Source: Deltaproteobacteria bacterium
Lineage (GTDB): Bacteria; Myxococcota_C; UBA6777
Assembly: GCA_002731275.1 (NCBI GenBank)
Contig: PCBK01000142.1
Span: forward strand, 1-64,000
Direction: 5' to 3'
Length of the DNA: 64,000 nt
The stretch's first letter is position 1. Every line of letters begins with the position of its first letter. Position numbers and translations under genes: made by a program. Below the pieces are notes generated by a model, which worked only from the letters and a program-made list of their open reading frames with translations, was not told the origin of the DNA and searched no databases. Of the stretch, positions 35,709 through 44,966 are shown one piece after another.

Positions 35709-36842
35709 ATGTTAAAGCTCGAACAAGACAAGCATAAGACCCCCTTTGGCAACCAGCACGTCCAGCAGGCCTCTACAGTTCAATGTAAAGGTCGACCAGG
35801 CGCGCTCGAGTTGGTGTTGGATCCAGATGCAGCCCTGCTGGAGATTTTGCGAGATCTGGAAAGCATGCTTCAACAAAACAGACACCTGATCGGCCAAACG
35901 TCGATCAGACTTCGCTTTGGACAACGCCCTATCGATACACTGCAATTTCAGGAGATCAAGCAGATCCTGGACCGAGAAGGCTTAGAGCTCGAACGAATTG
36001 ATGTCTCCCAAGAGAGTATCGAGGAGTTTTTGGAAGACACCTTCGGACTCCCTGTTCGCTTTAGAACCTCGGCACAAGCGGCAGCCAAACCCATCGCGAT
36101 CAAAGAACCTGCAGCAGCTCCGTCGGTCGAGCAAAAGACCACACCAGCGACGATGGCGACACAACCAGATCCCGTCCCCATGCAAACAATTCCTGCACAA
36201 CCAGCCACACAAGCAGTCGCACCACCGATGCCAAAACCGGTCGCACCTCCCATGCCCCAAATACAAAAAGCATCGGCCAAAACGTTTCCTCAGACGCCCC
36301 CTCGCCCCATCTCCAGAAGACCCTACAACGAAAAACTGCACGGTCCTTCCAATCCGCCACCAAGGGGACCACTGCCTGAGCTTGAGACCAAACCGGAGTC
36401 CACACACCAGCAACCACAACGCCCCGGCCTGCAAATGAACACCAACCCCTTCACGCAAACCTCTCCAAAGCTGCACAAGATCGCCAAGACTTGTCGTGCC
36501 GGCACTTTTTACGATGTGGAAGGTGATATTGTGGTGTTTGGTGATGTCAACGCAGGGGCAGAGTTGAGGGCGACAGGGGATATCATCGTGTTTGGTGCGC
36601 TGCGAGGCATCGCTCACGCAGGGAGCAAGGGAGACAGAGACGCGACGATCACAGCCTTTACCCTTCAACCTACACAGTTGAGGTTGGGAGACCAAATCGC
36701 GATCGCCCCTCACTCCGAAGAGAGAGGAAGACAGTCTTTCAAGACAGAGGTCGCATACGTCAACAACAGCGGCGCGATCGAAGTCGAAACGTGTCAGGGA
36801 CGTATGCCTGATTTTCTACAGCTCCGCCTGACTACTTCTTGA
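35709..36842 (+). CDS. minC: Septum-site-determining protein MinC
   Basis: A 377-residue protein. The N-terminal domain (about 25-120) is followed by a 130-residue Pro/Gln/Thr-rich linker, far longer than usual. The C-terminal right-handed beta-helix (about 255-377: YDVEGDIVVFGDVNAGAEL, then GDIIVFGALRGIAHAG) is diagnostic. MinC blocks FtsZ assembly away from mid-cell, recruited by MinD. No minD or minE is adjacent, so the partner must lie elsewhere. GAGGT lies four to five bases before ATG. The 3' end overlaps the converging zinc-ribbon gene by 11 bases. Confidence 0.9.
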   Translation: MLKLEQDKHKTPFGNQHVQQASTVQCKGRPGALELVLDPDAALLEILRDLESMLQQNRHLIGQTSIRLRFGQRPIDTLQFQEIKQILDREGLELERIDVSQESIEEFLEDTFGLPVRFRTSAQAAAKPIAIKEPAAAPSVEQKTTPATMATQPDPVPMQTIPAQPATQAVAPPMPKPVAPPMPQIQKASAKTFPQTPPRPISRRPYNEKLHGPSNPPPRGPLPELETKPESTHQQPQRPGLQMNTNPFTQTSPKLHKIAKTCRAGTFYDVEGDIVVFGDVNAGAELRATGDIIVFGALRGIAHAGSKGDRDATITAFTLQPTQLRLGDQIAIAPHSEERGRQSFKTEVAYVNNSGAIEVETCQGRMPDFLQLRLTTS

Positions 36843-37119
36843 ACAACGCCTCCAGACGAGCCTTTGCTTCTGCCGCTTTGTCGTAGTCGGGAAGCTCTCG
36901 CTCCTTGTCAAACGAGAATTGTGAACAAAAGTTGGCCTTCTCTCGATCCCGAATAAAGTCACCCAACCCCTCACGACAAAGGCTCGCGTTAGCATCCCAA
37001 AAGCGACAGTTAATGCACGTGTGAAGATCCATGCCGCAGTGGTGACAGGTGTCACGACGTTGCAAAAGCCGCACATCATCATCTTGCAGTTCTTTCTTAC
37101 AGCTCGCACAAAATAACAT
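36832..37119 (-). CDS. Small zinc-ribbon protein
   Basis: A 95-residue protein. The start ATG 37119 has AGGAG eight bases upstream; a GTG 18 bases earlier is less likely. Cys pairs CASC, CHHC, CINC and two further Cys (SLCRE, NFCSQF) could hold two zinc ions or an Fe-S cluster. HTCINCRFWDANASLCRE resembles a small conserved bacterial zinc-ribbon group. The C-terminus is a charged helix. No function was recognised. It overlaps minC at their 3' ends and lies upstream of the converging stretch, with the NtrC-type gene 51 bp further up on the same strand. Confidence 0.75.
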   Translation of the reverse strand: MLFCASCKKELQDDDVRLLQRRDTCHHCGMDLHTCINCRFWDANASLCREGLGDFIRDREKANFCSQFSFDKERELPDYDKAAEAKARLEALFKK

Positions 37120-37170
37120 TCTATTTTCTCCTATCACTCATTGATATCATCACAAGGGAACACTTGGTCA

Positions 37171-38604
37171 TTAACGATGCAACGTTGATTGTGCAAAGTC
37201 ACGCGCATTGATGCCATAACGCTGCATTTTTTGCCAAAAGTTTTTTCTGTCCATCCCACTCGCCTTCGCGGCTCTGGAGATATTTCCCATATATAAAGAC
37301 AACATCCGATTGATGTAGCTTTGTTCAAACTCCGACAAAATTCTGGATTTCTCTTCTTTGAAAGTGCCAAGTTCACCAGAGAGATGGATTCCACCGGGCT
37401 CACTTGGTTCATTTTCCTCGAAGGTGACCTGCTCTGGCATGATCACACTTCGATCACTCATCACGACGATCTGCAGGATCTTGTTTTCAAGCTCGCGAAT
37501 ATTCCCAGGCCACGGATAGTCGAGCATTTTTTCAATCGCCCTTGGCGCAAACACGAGCCCGACCTTTCCTGTCTGCTTGGCGAACTTACGCAAAAAATAG
37601 TCGGCCAACAAGGGGATGTCCTCTTTGCGATCACGCAAAGGAGGCAACGTGATCGGGATGATGTTTAACCTGTAATAGAGATCCTCTCGAAATTCTCCAC
37701 GCTTGGTCTCCGCGAGGAGATCACGGTTGGTCGCGGAGATGAATCGGACATCCGCCAATGAGACCTTGGTGCTCCCGATCGGCTTAAACTCTTTCTCCTG
37801 CAAAAACCGCAGCAGTTTGACCTGTAATTTAAGAGGGACTTCCCCGATCTCATCGAGAAAAAGAGTCCCCTCATTGGCTTCACTCACCAACCCATCGTAG
37901 TCCTGATGGGCATCCGTAAAGGAGCCCTTTTTGTACCCAAAGAGTTCAGTCTCCAAAAGGTTCTCAGGGAGCGCACCACAGTTCATCGTCACCATCGGCT
38001 TGTGGGAACGATCGGAGAGCTGATGAATCCCCTTCGCGATCAGCTCTTTACCAGTACCAGAGTCTCCGTAAATGATAACAGAAGCGTCTGTTTTTGCGAT
38101 CGAAGGGAGCTTTTTGAGGACATCCATTAACTGAGGTGATTGTCCTACGATATCGTTGAGGCCTTTGCTCCTCCCCAACTCCTCCCGAAGCTGATCGATC
38201 TCCTCAGCGAGCCTCGACGTATCGAGAACTGCGCTGATCCTGTGTAACAACACGTCTTTGTGTAGCGGCTTTGGAATGTAATCGACAGCACCGGCGTTAA
38301 GAAAACGAACAGCGCTATCGATGCTCCCATGAGAGGTCATCAAGACGACGGGGATGTGTGGTGCGTGCTTTTTGATCGCGGCGAGGAGATCTTCACCTCC
38401 CATCAACGGCATCATCACATCGGAGAGGACCATGCGGATCGAGTTATCTTCATCTTTCTGAAGATATTCAAGGGCTTCGCGACCATTGGAGGCAAAAACA
38501 AGATCATACGTCTGCCCCCGACACATCACCTCGATCAGGCGCCACGTGTGCTTGTCATCGTCTGCAATCAAGATCTTGACGTGTTTTGGTTCAGCTTGTG
38601 TCAT
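37171..38604 (-). CDS. NtrC-family response regulator with a variant GAFTGA loop
   Basis: A 477-residue protein. The receiver domain (about 9-125) has the acidic pocket ADDD and the phospho-acceptor Asp in LSDVMMP. The AAA+ domain (about 150-390) has Walker A GDSGTGKELIAKGIH, Walker B GTLFLDEIGE, and the sigma-54 contact loop reading GSFTDA instead of GAFTGA. A Fis-type helix-turn-helix lies at the C-terminus (NISRAAKASGMDRKNFWQKM). It should activate sigma-54 promoters after phosphorylation by a kinase not found here. The altered loop could weaken or change sigma contact. ATG 38604 has GAGGAGA; an upstream start is less likely. It is divergent from the structured RNA region. Confidence 0.92.
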   Translation of the reverse strand: MTQAEPKHVKILIADDDKHTWRLIEVMCRGQTYDLVFASNGREALEYLQKDEDNSIRMVLSDVMMPLMGGEDLLAAIKKHAPHIPVVLMTSHGSIDSAVRFLNAGAVDYIPKPLHKDVLLHRISAVLDTSRLAEEIDQLREELGRSKGLNDIVGQSPQLMDVLKKLPSIAKTDASVIIYGDSGTGKELIAKGIHQLSDRSHKPMVTMNCGALPENLLETELFGYKKGSFTDAHQDYDGLVSEANEGTLFLDEIGEVPLKLQVKLLRFLQEKEFKPIGSTKVSLADVRFISATNRDLLAETKRGEFREDLYYRLNIIPITLPPLRDRKEDIPLLADYFLRKFAKQTGKVGLVFAPRAIEKMLDYPWPGNIRELENKILQIVVMSDRSVIMPEQVTFEENEPSEPGGIHLSGELGTFKEEKSRILSEFEQSYINRMLSLYMGNISRAAKASGMDRKNFWQKMQRYGINARDFAQSTLHR

Positions 38605-38718
38605 CCATTCTCCTCTTTTCAACATCGACGCCCAGATCGTGGCATAAAAGCCTCAACCACCATGGTAAAATAACCCCATCGCATATTTCATGAATGGATA
38701 GTAGGAGATTATTGGATT

Positions 38719-38847
38719 TTGTCAAGATAAAACGGAGAGAATATAAGGGTATTTTCACCACACTCAGCATGGCAAAAAAAGGCGTGCTCAAAAAAAGAAG
38801 CGCGTGGATTCATTTTTGTATTGACAAATGGCTCCACAGGGTATACT
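38719..38847 (+). promoter_or_regulatory. Two plus-strand sigma-70-like promoters ahead of the structured RNA
   Basis: The first candidate is TTGTCA (38719-38724) and TATAAG (38742-38747), 17 bases apart. The second is TTGACA (38821-38826, a perfect -35) and TATACT (38842-38847), with a shortish 15-base spacer. Transcripts would start near 38754 and 38854. Both point to the right, away from the divergent NtrC-type gene. They are well placed to drive the hairpin-rich RNA that follows. Confidence 0.6.
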
Positions 38848-38853
38848 TTTTGC

Positions 38854-39182
38854 GTGTAGAGTTAATCTACAAAACGTGGACGACAAGAACGGTTTCCCCC
38901 AAAACCAGTTGTCCGCGTCATGGGTGGACGTTATTGTGATACAGGATAAAAGTGTACCCCCTCCACTTCTGTAGACGATTTCGTCTGTGAGGATTGATGA
39001 CAACTTATAGCAGGTTCCCCCTCACCTGTCTTGTTTTCAATCGTAACCCCTAGACAGTACAGCGTTTGCACGAGAACCCCTTTCTCCACTTACGCTAGCT
39101 ACACTGACTAGTCAAAAAAGCCGTTGATTCTTTAAAGCGAGCACCCCTGCTTTCTTTAAGTGTCAGCGGCTTTTCCTTTTCT
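38854..39182 (+). ncRNA. Putative multi-hairpin RNA with C-rich apical loops
   Basis: No open frame with a ribosome site lies here. By hand-pairing, 38855-38871 forms a small stem. 38874-38918 forms an 11-bp stem (two G-U), a 5-prime bulge and a 5-bp apical stem with loop CCCCCA. 38941-38972 gives 4 bp, bulge GATAA, then 5 bp with loop TACCCCCTC. 38973-38986 is a plain hairpin. 38992-39042 gives 11 bp with one mismatch, bulge CTTATAG, then 5 bp with loop TCCCCCTC. 39061-39096 gives 5 bp, then 5 bp with loop CCCCT. The terminator hairpin has loop GAGCACCCCT. C-runs begin at 38896, 38957, 39017, 39047, 39077 and 39144. Promoters lie just upstream. I recognise no known family (not tmRNA, 6S, SRP or RNase P). 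The role is unknown. Confidence 0.6.
39116..39182 (+). terminator. Rho-independent terminator of the hairpin RNA
   Basis: AAAAGCCGTTGA (39116-39127) pairs with TCAGCGGCTTTT (39163-39174), 12 bp with one G-U pair. An inner stem AAAGC/GCTTT (39134-39138, 39149-39153) is capped by the C-containing loop. A T-rich tract follows (TTTTCCTTTTCT). On the other strand the hairpin is followed by six T, so it may work both ways. Confidence 0.7.
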
Positions 39183-39432
39183 CCCCCCACAATGCACTTT
39201 CAACATCATCTTCCAAGCAAACTCAAAAATGAGCATCTTCCTCGAAAAGAACCCCTCAAGAAGGGTTGCAATGATGGCTCCATCTGTGTTACAACAGACG
39301 GTGAAACAATGCCCCAGAATGGTCCAATCCGAACATGGATCCGGTCCTCGAAAAGACCCGAGCGAGGCCGCAGTACAAAGAAGCAAACCATGCGAAAAAG
39401 CAAGGTTTTCGTCTATATGTGAGGAGTGCAGA

Positions 39433-42400
39433 ATGCGCCATCCGCAAGCGGATGAATTATACGAACGTTATGTCAGTAGCCCCGAGTTTGCTCAGCTTTG
39501 TAAAGAAGCCTGTGACCGATCACGAGGAAAGAAGGGATCTTCCTACACCTACGTCAGGCGCAAACTCAACAAACTGCTCGGAGATCATCAAGATCACCTC
39601 GGACAACAAGCCTTTCAACGGTTATTCCAGCGCCTCTATATCTCCCTCATGAAGGTCGTCTCACAACAGACCAAGATCTCCTTCACAGGCGTCTTTGATG
39701 CGAGTCAACACTTTGGAGCCCCTCAACGCGCTGAGAACATCGTCGCGCAACTCTTTGCGCCCAAACCTTCCAATGATCTGTTCCCACAGCTCGATCAGCA
39801 GATGACCCCTCCCGCCCCCTCCTTCATCGATCAGACTTACTACAGCGACACAGAAGAACCACTCACCCCACCAGACTTTACATCGGTATCCTTTGAACAC
39901 AATCTCTCATCACCACACAACGGACACAATCAGCCCTCACTGATCGATGAGATTCTCGCAGAAGGACACCACGAATACGACGTCACCGCTAACGAGTTTA
40001 ACCCTGAAAATGCAGACCTCCATCCATCTCCAGCGGACATGGCCCTCGCGATGGACCCAAGCATCCCTGATTACCGATACGCCTCTGTCGAGATCGAAGT
40101 ACCTGATCCTCTCTCCTCAGAGGACCTGGACGAAAATCCCATCACACTTCATGTCGACGCTCCGCAGCTCGATCCATCCAGCCAACAAACACTCAACGCA
40201 CTCGCCGACAAACTCGACGAAGAGGCCTACCGTTCACAAAACCAACTCCCCGAGATGCCTCCACAACAAGCTCCCCCTCCGTCTGGGCTTGCTCAATCAC
40301 TCCCCATCGGCTTGATCCCTTCGCCTGCTGGGTACTCGACTTCAGGCTCGTATCCACAGTACCCAAGCCCGCTGCCCATGAACGCAGGTGTCCCTGATCT
40401 CTCGAAAATCAAAAACAAAAACTCGCGTTTTGAGACCGTCTCCTTCCCCGAAGGCTTCTATCTCCTCGATCAAAAGACCGGCGCGTCCTGGTTTATCTCA
40501 GCTGGCAGCCACCAATTTGTCGCCTGCCAGTTTGAAACCGCTCCACAACCAGCACACAATCCATCTCCGCTCCCCAACGACAGCACCACATCCCTGGACA
40601 ACGGTCCTCAACACCCTTCTCCCATGCCCCTCTTCTCCTCCCCAAGTGCATCGTCCTCATCACTCAACGCTATCTTGTCGACATCTCCCATGCCCAAGAT
40701 GAGCGCAAAATCAACGATGCAAATCAACCAAAATAGCTCCGACGACATCTTACCCACAGAGCTCTTTCCAACACTTGTCCCTCCCAAGTATTTGGACATC
40801 CAAAAGAAACCCTCAAGCTCTTACCCAACACACGCCTCACAACCATTCGATCAAGAGGTGCTGCAAAACTTCCCCTACCCCATCGCGCGATTGTTTGACG
40901 CATTTCTCGTCGAAAGTGATCCTCGCATCCGTTTGCGCTTGCTCCTGCTCGTCTTCAACCTCGTCCTCAAGTACTCGACGTTCCCACTGATCGTACAGTA
41001 CTTAAAGAGCAGCCACCTCAACGATGTAAGCGCTTACTACGCACTACAAAGGCTCCAATCTTCGCAGCTCAGCACATGGCTGGAGTTCGCTCGTCATGCG
41101 TTTAACCTGCTACAAAATGACCCCCCTCCCTTTGCAGCCAAAGCCCTGCACACGTTCAGCAAACTCGAATTTGAACGACTCCCACAAGAGCGCTTTTTGT
41201 ACACACAGCGCTTTCTCGACCCACTCGGTAAAGAGCGCTCCAGCCACCTCCAACTCGGTCTACTTGAAGCGCTCGTCGTATACAGAGACTCTTTTGTCCA
41301 CGGCTTCAACCCCACGCTCGAACAAGCCCAGGAAGATCTCGTCGTCTACGAACCCCTGCTCCGCGAGATCCTTCAGGAGATGACATGGGTCGTCGACTAT
41401 CCATTGCTCTACACCTTCCGCAAACAAGAAGATGGCACCTACCTGACATACCCTCTTATGGGAATGTATCCAGAACAAACGACCCCCATTGAGTTACCTG
41501 CGCATCCAGATCTGCCCACGACCAACCCTCTCTTTCTGTACGATCCAGACCATCCAGAAACCCCTCTATCACTCTACCCGCTGCTGATCACGGCCTTACC
41601 TCTTGTGGACGACAGCCCGATCCCGTCGCAACGCCATGCACTGTTCTTCTTCAACGACTGTAGCAGCGAAAAGATCAACTACCACAACCTCTGGCAATAT
41701 CCGTACTCCACAGACGAGAGCGTCGAGTATTGGCAGACAGCGCTCGCGCAAAAATCCATTTCCCCGGCGAGCAGTGGCCTCTCCGAAGCTGGACTCTTCG
41801 AATATTCAGAGTTCTGGACAAAGCGCAATCTCGAACACCTGATCCACGGTCAACAGTATCTTCCTGAGCTGACCATCCCTCGCCGGGCAGCACAACGCCC
41901 ACTGCTCGATTTTTATGCAAGTCGATTCCTTGGGATGATCATCCTTGGTGCTTCGGGAATTGGGAAGACATCCTTCCTCGCGGCTGAGGCCGAGCGACGA
42001 CTCACACAACAACAACCTGTCCTCCTGCTCAACGGACATGATCTATCCTCCTCAAGTATCCAAGAGAAGTTCGCACAGATCTTCGGCTTCTCAGATGTAC
42101 ACCCGAACCCCACGTTCGAAGACATCATCCAACACTTTCCACCTTACCTGACACAAGAGAAGCCTCTGCTGATCTTCTTCGACGCGATTGAAGAACATGA
42201 ACATCCAGAGGAATTCTTTTACCAACTCGATGAGTTTGTGCTCTCCATCGCCCAAGGCCCCTTGTGTGAGCGAGTCAAGTTGGTCCTCTCTCTGCGAAGC
42301 GACTTTTACCACAGCTTACGCCACAAAGGACCGCTCTTTCCGCAATCACAGCATTACTTCTTCAGCTTTGAAGATCCTCGCCTCGGATTTCGACCAAGCT

Positions 42401-44841
42401 CCATCACGCTGGAGTTGCCCCCCTTCCAGCTCGACGAATTGGAGGTCGCATACCAACGCTACAGAGACTTCCATAGTGATCACGGTATTGCTCCCTTCAG
42501 CCCACGAACGAACTGGCAACAATTGCCACAACACAGCCGCACACGAACGCTGTTGCGTCACCCCCTCTACCTACGCCTCGCGCTCGCGACCTTCTGCCAG
42601 CAAGATCTACCAGAGGACCTCACACTCGAAGAGCTGTTGCATCGCTTCCTCGAACAAGTCATCGAAGAGAAACACTCTCCCCTCCCCGTACCAGAGCGAC
42701 TACAATTTCTCCGCGCGATGACGAAAATATTCGATGAGCACGGACGCAATACACTCTCCAAAGAAGTGCTCTACTTCTCCGACGTGCCACAACTCAGCCG
42801 CGCGGTACAAAATGCCCACACAGACTCTCCATACATCCAACTGCTGCATCTCGGTATTATCCTGGAAGAATGGCACCCACGAGTCTGTCTTGTGCGCTTC
42901 ACCGCGGAGACACTCTTTCACTTTTTCCTGACACGACACTGGCTCCAACAAAACGGACACCTCACACTTCCAGAACTTCTCGACGCGCTCAAACACAGCG
43001 ACCTCCCCAACCTTTACTTCTTTGCCTGGCTCCACATCCTCGAACAGTCCAACGAAAACGCCAGCGAGTTGGTCCGTTGGATTTACAAAAATATCAACGA
43101 GACCTCACCGTTCCTCAAGTCGTTCTTGACGCAAATTATCCAGTCCAACGACCCCAAACAACATATCTTCTTACAAGAACTCCTCCTGCAAGCAGACGAA
43201 GCCATCCTGTTCGACGTCTTAACTGTCGTCGATCAACTCCTCAACTCCGGCTTTGAAGAATCCGCGAGTCAATTACTCGATGCGATCTTGACGTACTCCA
43301 CAGGCCCACAGGTCAACCCTCTACGCAGCGAGATCTTGTTTAGGCAAGCACGCATCGCCGAACTTCACGGCGACGTAGAGCACGCAATGTTGCTGTTCAA
43401 GCACAGCCGTACAGAAGCAGAGCTCCACGACCTGCCGCGACTCCTCACACACGCATTCCTGAGACTCGCATCACTATACCGAGCCCACAACGACATCTCC
43501 TCTTCAGCTGAGGTCCTTCATGAAGCTCTGATCCATCTCGATGGGACACGACACGGCAGCCTAAAAGCGCGTGTGCTCCGCCAACAAGGAAACCTTTCTT
43601 ATGAGCAAGGTGAGCTAAACGAAGCGCTCTCATCTTACGAAGAGAGTCTGCACCTGGATGAAGAAGCCGACTATGCCCGCGGTATCGCAGCTTCTTTGAG
43701 TAACCTCGGAACTGTATTGGGTTCGCGTGGGGATCTCGACGGTGCATTGGAACACTACCACCGATGTATGCGCATTCAACAAAGCTTGGGAGATCGCAAG
43801 AACGTCGCGACGACGCTCAACAATATCGGGATCATCCTGAAAAACCAGGGCAAAACGTCAAAGGCCTTGCAACACTTTCAGCGCTCACTCAAACTCCGCG
43901 AAGAGATTGGACACTTCAAAGAGATCGTCACCTCACACAACAACATCGCGTTGATGCTCAAACAACAAGGTGATCTTCAAGGTGCCCTCGAACACCAACG
44001 CCAAAGCTTGCTCATCAAGAGCCGTTTGCAAGATTCACGTGGTATCGCGTCTGGACTGCAACATATTGGTGATCTGCTCTACCACCTTGGCGAGCTCGAC
44101 GAAGCCCTTCAACACTATCAACAATCTTGTGACCTATTTGAACAGCTGGGTGAACTCGATGGATGGGCTTCTACGCTCCTCTCGCTGGGACAAATTTGGG
44201 AAGAGAAAGGCCAACTGACCGAAGCGCTCCCCTATTACCAACAAGCACAACAACATTACCAACAAGAAAACGACACCGAGCATTTGGCAGTCTCCATGCG
44301 GATGTTTGGTCGTCTCAAAGCCCAACAAGGCGAACTAAACGAAGCCCTTCAGGAGGTCCATAAAGGCCTCGCGCTCGCAGAGAGCGAAGGCAAGCGCAAA
44401 GAAGTCTTGCAGTGCATGCTAGAGCTCGCCCAGATCCGACTGCTCCGACATGAGTTGCCTGCGACGCGGGCATATATCGACAGAGCACTCAGCCTGAGCG
44501 AAGAGATCGAAGCCGAAACATGTCGCAAAGACGCCTTGTGTCTTCTTGTTCGCGTTGCCATCCGTGTCGAGAACTGGCTGGAGGTCGAAGAGAACCTCCA
44601 GCAGCTCGAAAATATGCTCGAAGAGTTGTCCTTTGATCCAACCCCACACCATACAGTGTGGGCGCTGTTCGAAGCCGCTCAGTTCTATCAGGATCTCGAC
44701 CACACGAGAGCGCTAGGACTCTCAGATCTCGCGATCCAAAAAATGGGCAGCCGACACTTTATCAAACGACAAGAACTCGAAGAATTGTACTTGGAGCTTC
44801 AAAACACCCCACACACGCCCCACCCTGTTCGCAATCTGTAA
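39433..44841 (+). CDS. Very large P-loop ATPase (STAND/NACHT-like) with C-terminal TPR array
   Basis: An 1802-residue protein. ATG 39433 is chosen because GAGGAG lies seven bases upstream; the frame is open for a further 273 bases with no good site. Residues 1-85 form a helical domain. About 90-450 is Pro/Ser/Gln-rich and disordered. From 450 to 820 is a mixed domain not recognised. The P-loop GASGIGKTS is at 839, the Walker B-like LLIFFDAIEE near 912, then VKLVLSLRSDFY. From about 1300 to the end lie roughly twelve TPR units (for example ALEHYHRCMRIQQSLGDRKNVATTLNNIG). The layout matches STAND signalling ATPases, which oligomerise on binding a ligand to the repeats. No effector enzyme domain was seen, and neighbours give no defence context. 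Confidence 0.8.
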   Translation: MRHPQADELYERYVSSPEFAQLCKEACDRSRGKKGSSYTYVRRKLNKLLGDHQDHLGQQAFQRLFQRLYISLMKVVSQQTKISFTGVFDASQHFGAPQRAENIVAQLFAPKPSNDLFPQLDQQMTPPAPSFIDQTYYSDTEEPLTPPDFTSVSFEHNLSSPHNGHNQPSLIDEILAEGHHEYDVTANEFNPENADLHPSPADMALAMDPSIPDYRYASVEIEVPDPLSSEDLDENPITLHVDAPQLDPSSQQTLNALADKLDEEAYRSQNQLPEMPPQQAPPPSGLAQSLPIGLIPSPAGYSTSGSYPQYPSPLPMNAGVPDLSKIKNKNSRFETVSFPEGFYLLDQKTGASWFISAGSHQFVACQFETAPQPAHNPSPLPNDSTTSLDNGPQHPSPMPLFSSPSASSSSLNAILSTSPMPKMSAKSTMQINQNSSDDILPTELFPTLVPPKYLDIQKKPSSSYPTHASQPFDQEVLQNFPYPIARLFDAFLVESDPRIRLRLLLLVFNLVLKYSTFPLIVQYLKSSHLNDVSAYYALQRLQSSQLSTWLEFARHAFNLLQNDPPPFAAKALHTFSKLEFERLPQERFLYTQRFLDPLGKERSSHLQLGLLEALVVYRDSFVHGFNPTLEQAQEDLVVYEPLLREILQEMTWVVDYPLLYTFRKQEDGTYLTYPLMGMYPEQTTPIELPAHPDLPTTNPLFLYDPDHPETPLSLYPLLITALPLVDDSPIPSQRHALFFFNDCSSEKINYHNLWQYPYSTDESVEYWQTALAQKSISPASSGLSEAGLFEYSEFWTKRNLEHLIHGQQYLPELTIPRRAAQRPLLDFYASRFLGMIILGASGIGKTSFLAAEAERRLTQQQPVLLLNGHDLSSSSIQEKFAQIFGFSDVHPNPTFEDIIQHFPPYLTQEKPLLIFFDAIEEHEHPEEFFYQLDEFVLSIAQGPLCERVKLVLSLRSDFYHSLRHKGPLFPQSQHYFFSFEDPRLGFRPSSITLELPPFQLDELEVAYQRYRDFHSDHGIAPFSPRTNWQQLPQHSRTRTLLRHPLYLRLALATFCQQDLPEDLTLEELLHRFLEQVIEEKHSPLPVPERLQFLRAMTKIFDEHGRNTLSKEVLYFSDVPQLSRAVQNAHTDSPYIQLLHLGIILEEWHPRVCLVRFTAETLFHFFLTRHWLQQNGHLTLPELLDALKHSDLPNLYFFAWLHILEQSNENASELVRWIYKNINETSPFLKSFLTQIIQSNDPKQHIFLQELLLQADEAILFDVLTVVDQLLNSGFEESASQLLDAILTYSTGPQVNPLRSEILFRQARIAELHGDVEHAMLLFKHSRTEAELHDLPRLLTHAFLRLASLYRAHNDISSSAEVLHEALIHLDGTRHGSLKARVLRQQGNLSYEQGELNEALSSYEESLHLDEEADYARGIAASLSNLGTVLGSRGDLDGALEHYHRCMRIQQSLGDRKNVATTLNNIGIILKNQGKTSKALQHFQRSLKLREEIGHFKEIVTSHNNIALMLKQQGDLQGALEHQRQSLLIKSRLQDSRGIASGLQHIGDLLYHLGELDEALQHYQQSCDLFEQLGELDGWASTLLSLGQIWEEKGQLTEALPYYQQAQQHYQQENDTEHLAVSMRMFGRLKAQQGELNEALQEVHKGLALAESEGKRKEVLQCMLELAQIRLLRHELPATRAYIDRALSLSEEIEAETCRKDALCLLVRVAIRVENWLEVEENLQQLENMLEELSFDPTPHHTVWALFEAAQFYQDLDHTRALGLSDLAIQKMGSRHFIKRQELEELYLELQNTPHTPHPVRNL

Positions 44842-44966
44842 ACGCTTGGGTTGTACCGCTCGTTGCTCCTTGAGACATTGCTTTCGACATATGTTCTTGT
44901 TAAAGTACATAGAGTCTATTGTTCACTTTTATCATGTGATGTCCCGTGTGGGCAGAGAGTAAGCTT

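Noticed and set aside
33252-36842. Natural-product gene cluster around the acylase and hotdog genes
   Set aside because: No synthase, carrier protein or tailoring set is present; neighbours are truD, mrp and minC.
38854-39182. tmRNA, 6S RNA, SRP RNA or RNase P RNA
   Set aside because: None of their conserved sequence blocks, such as a tRNA-like end, the SRP tetraloop region or the RNase P core, was found.
39160-39432. Longer N-terminus for the giant ATPase
   Set aside because: The frame is open but has no ribosome site, and it would overlap the terminator; ATG 39433 has a strong site.
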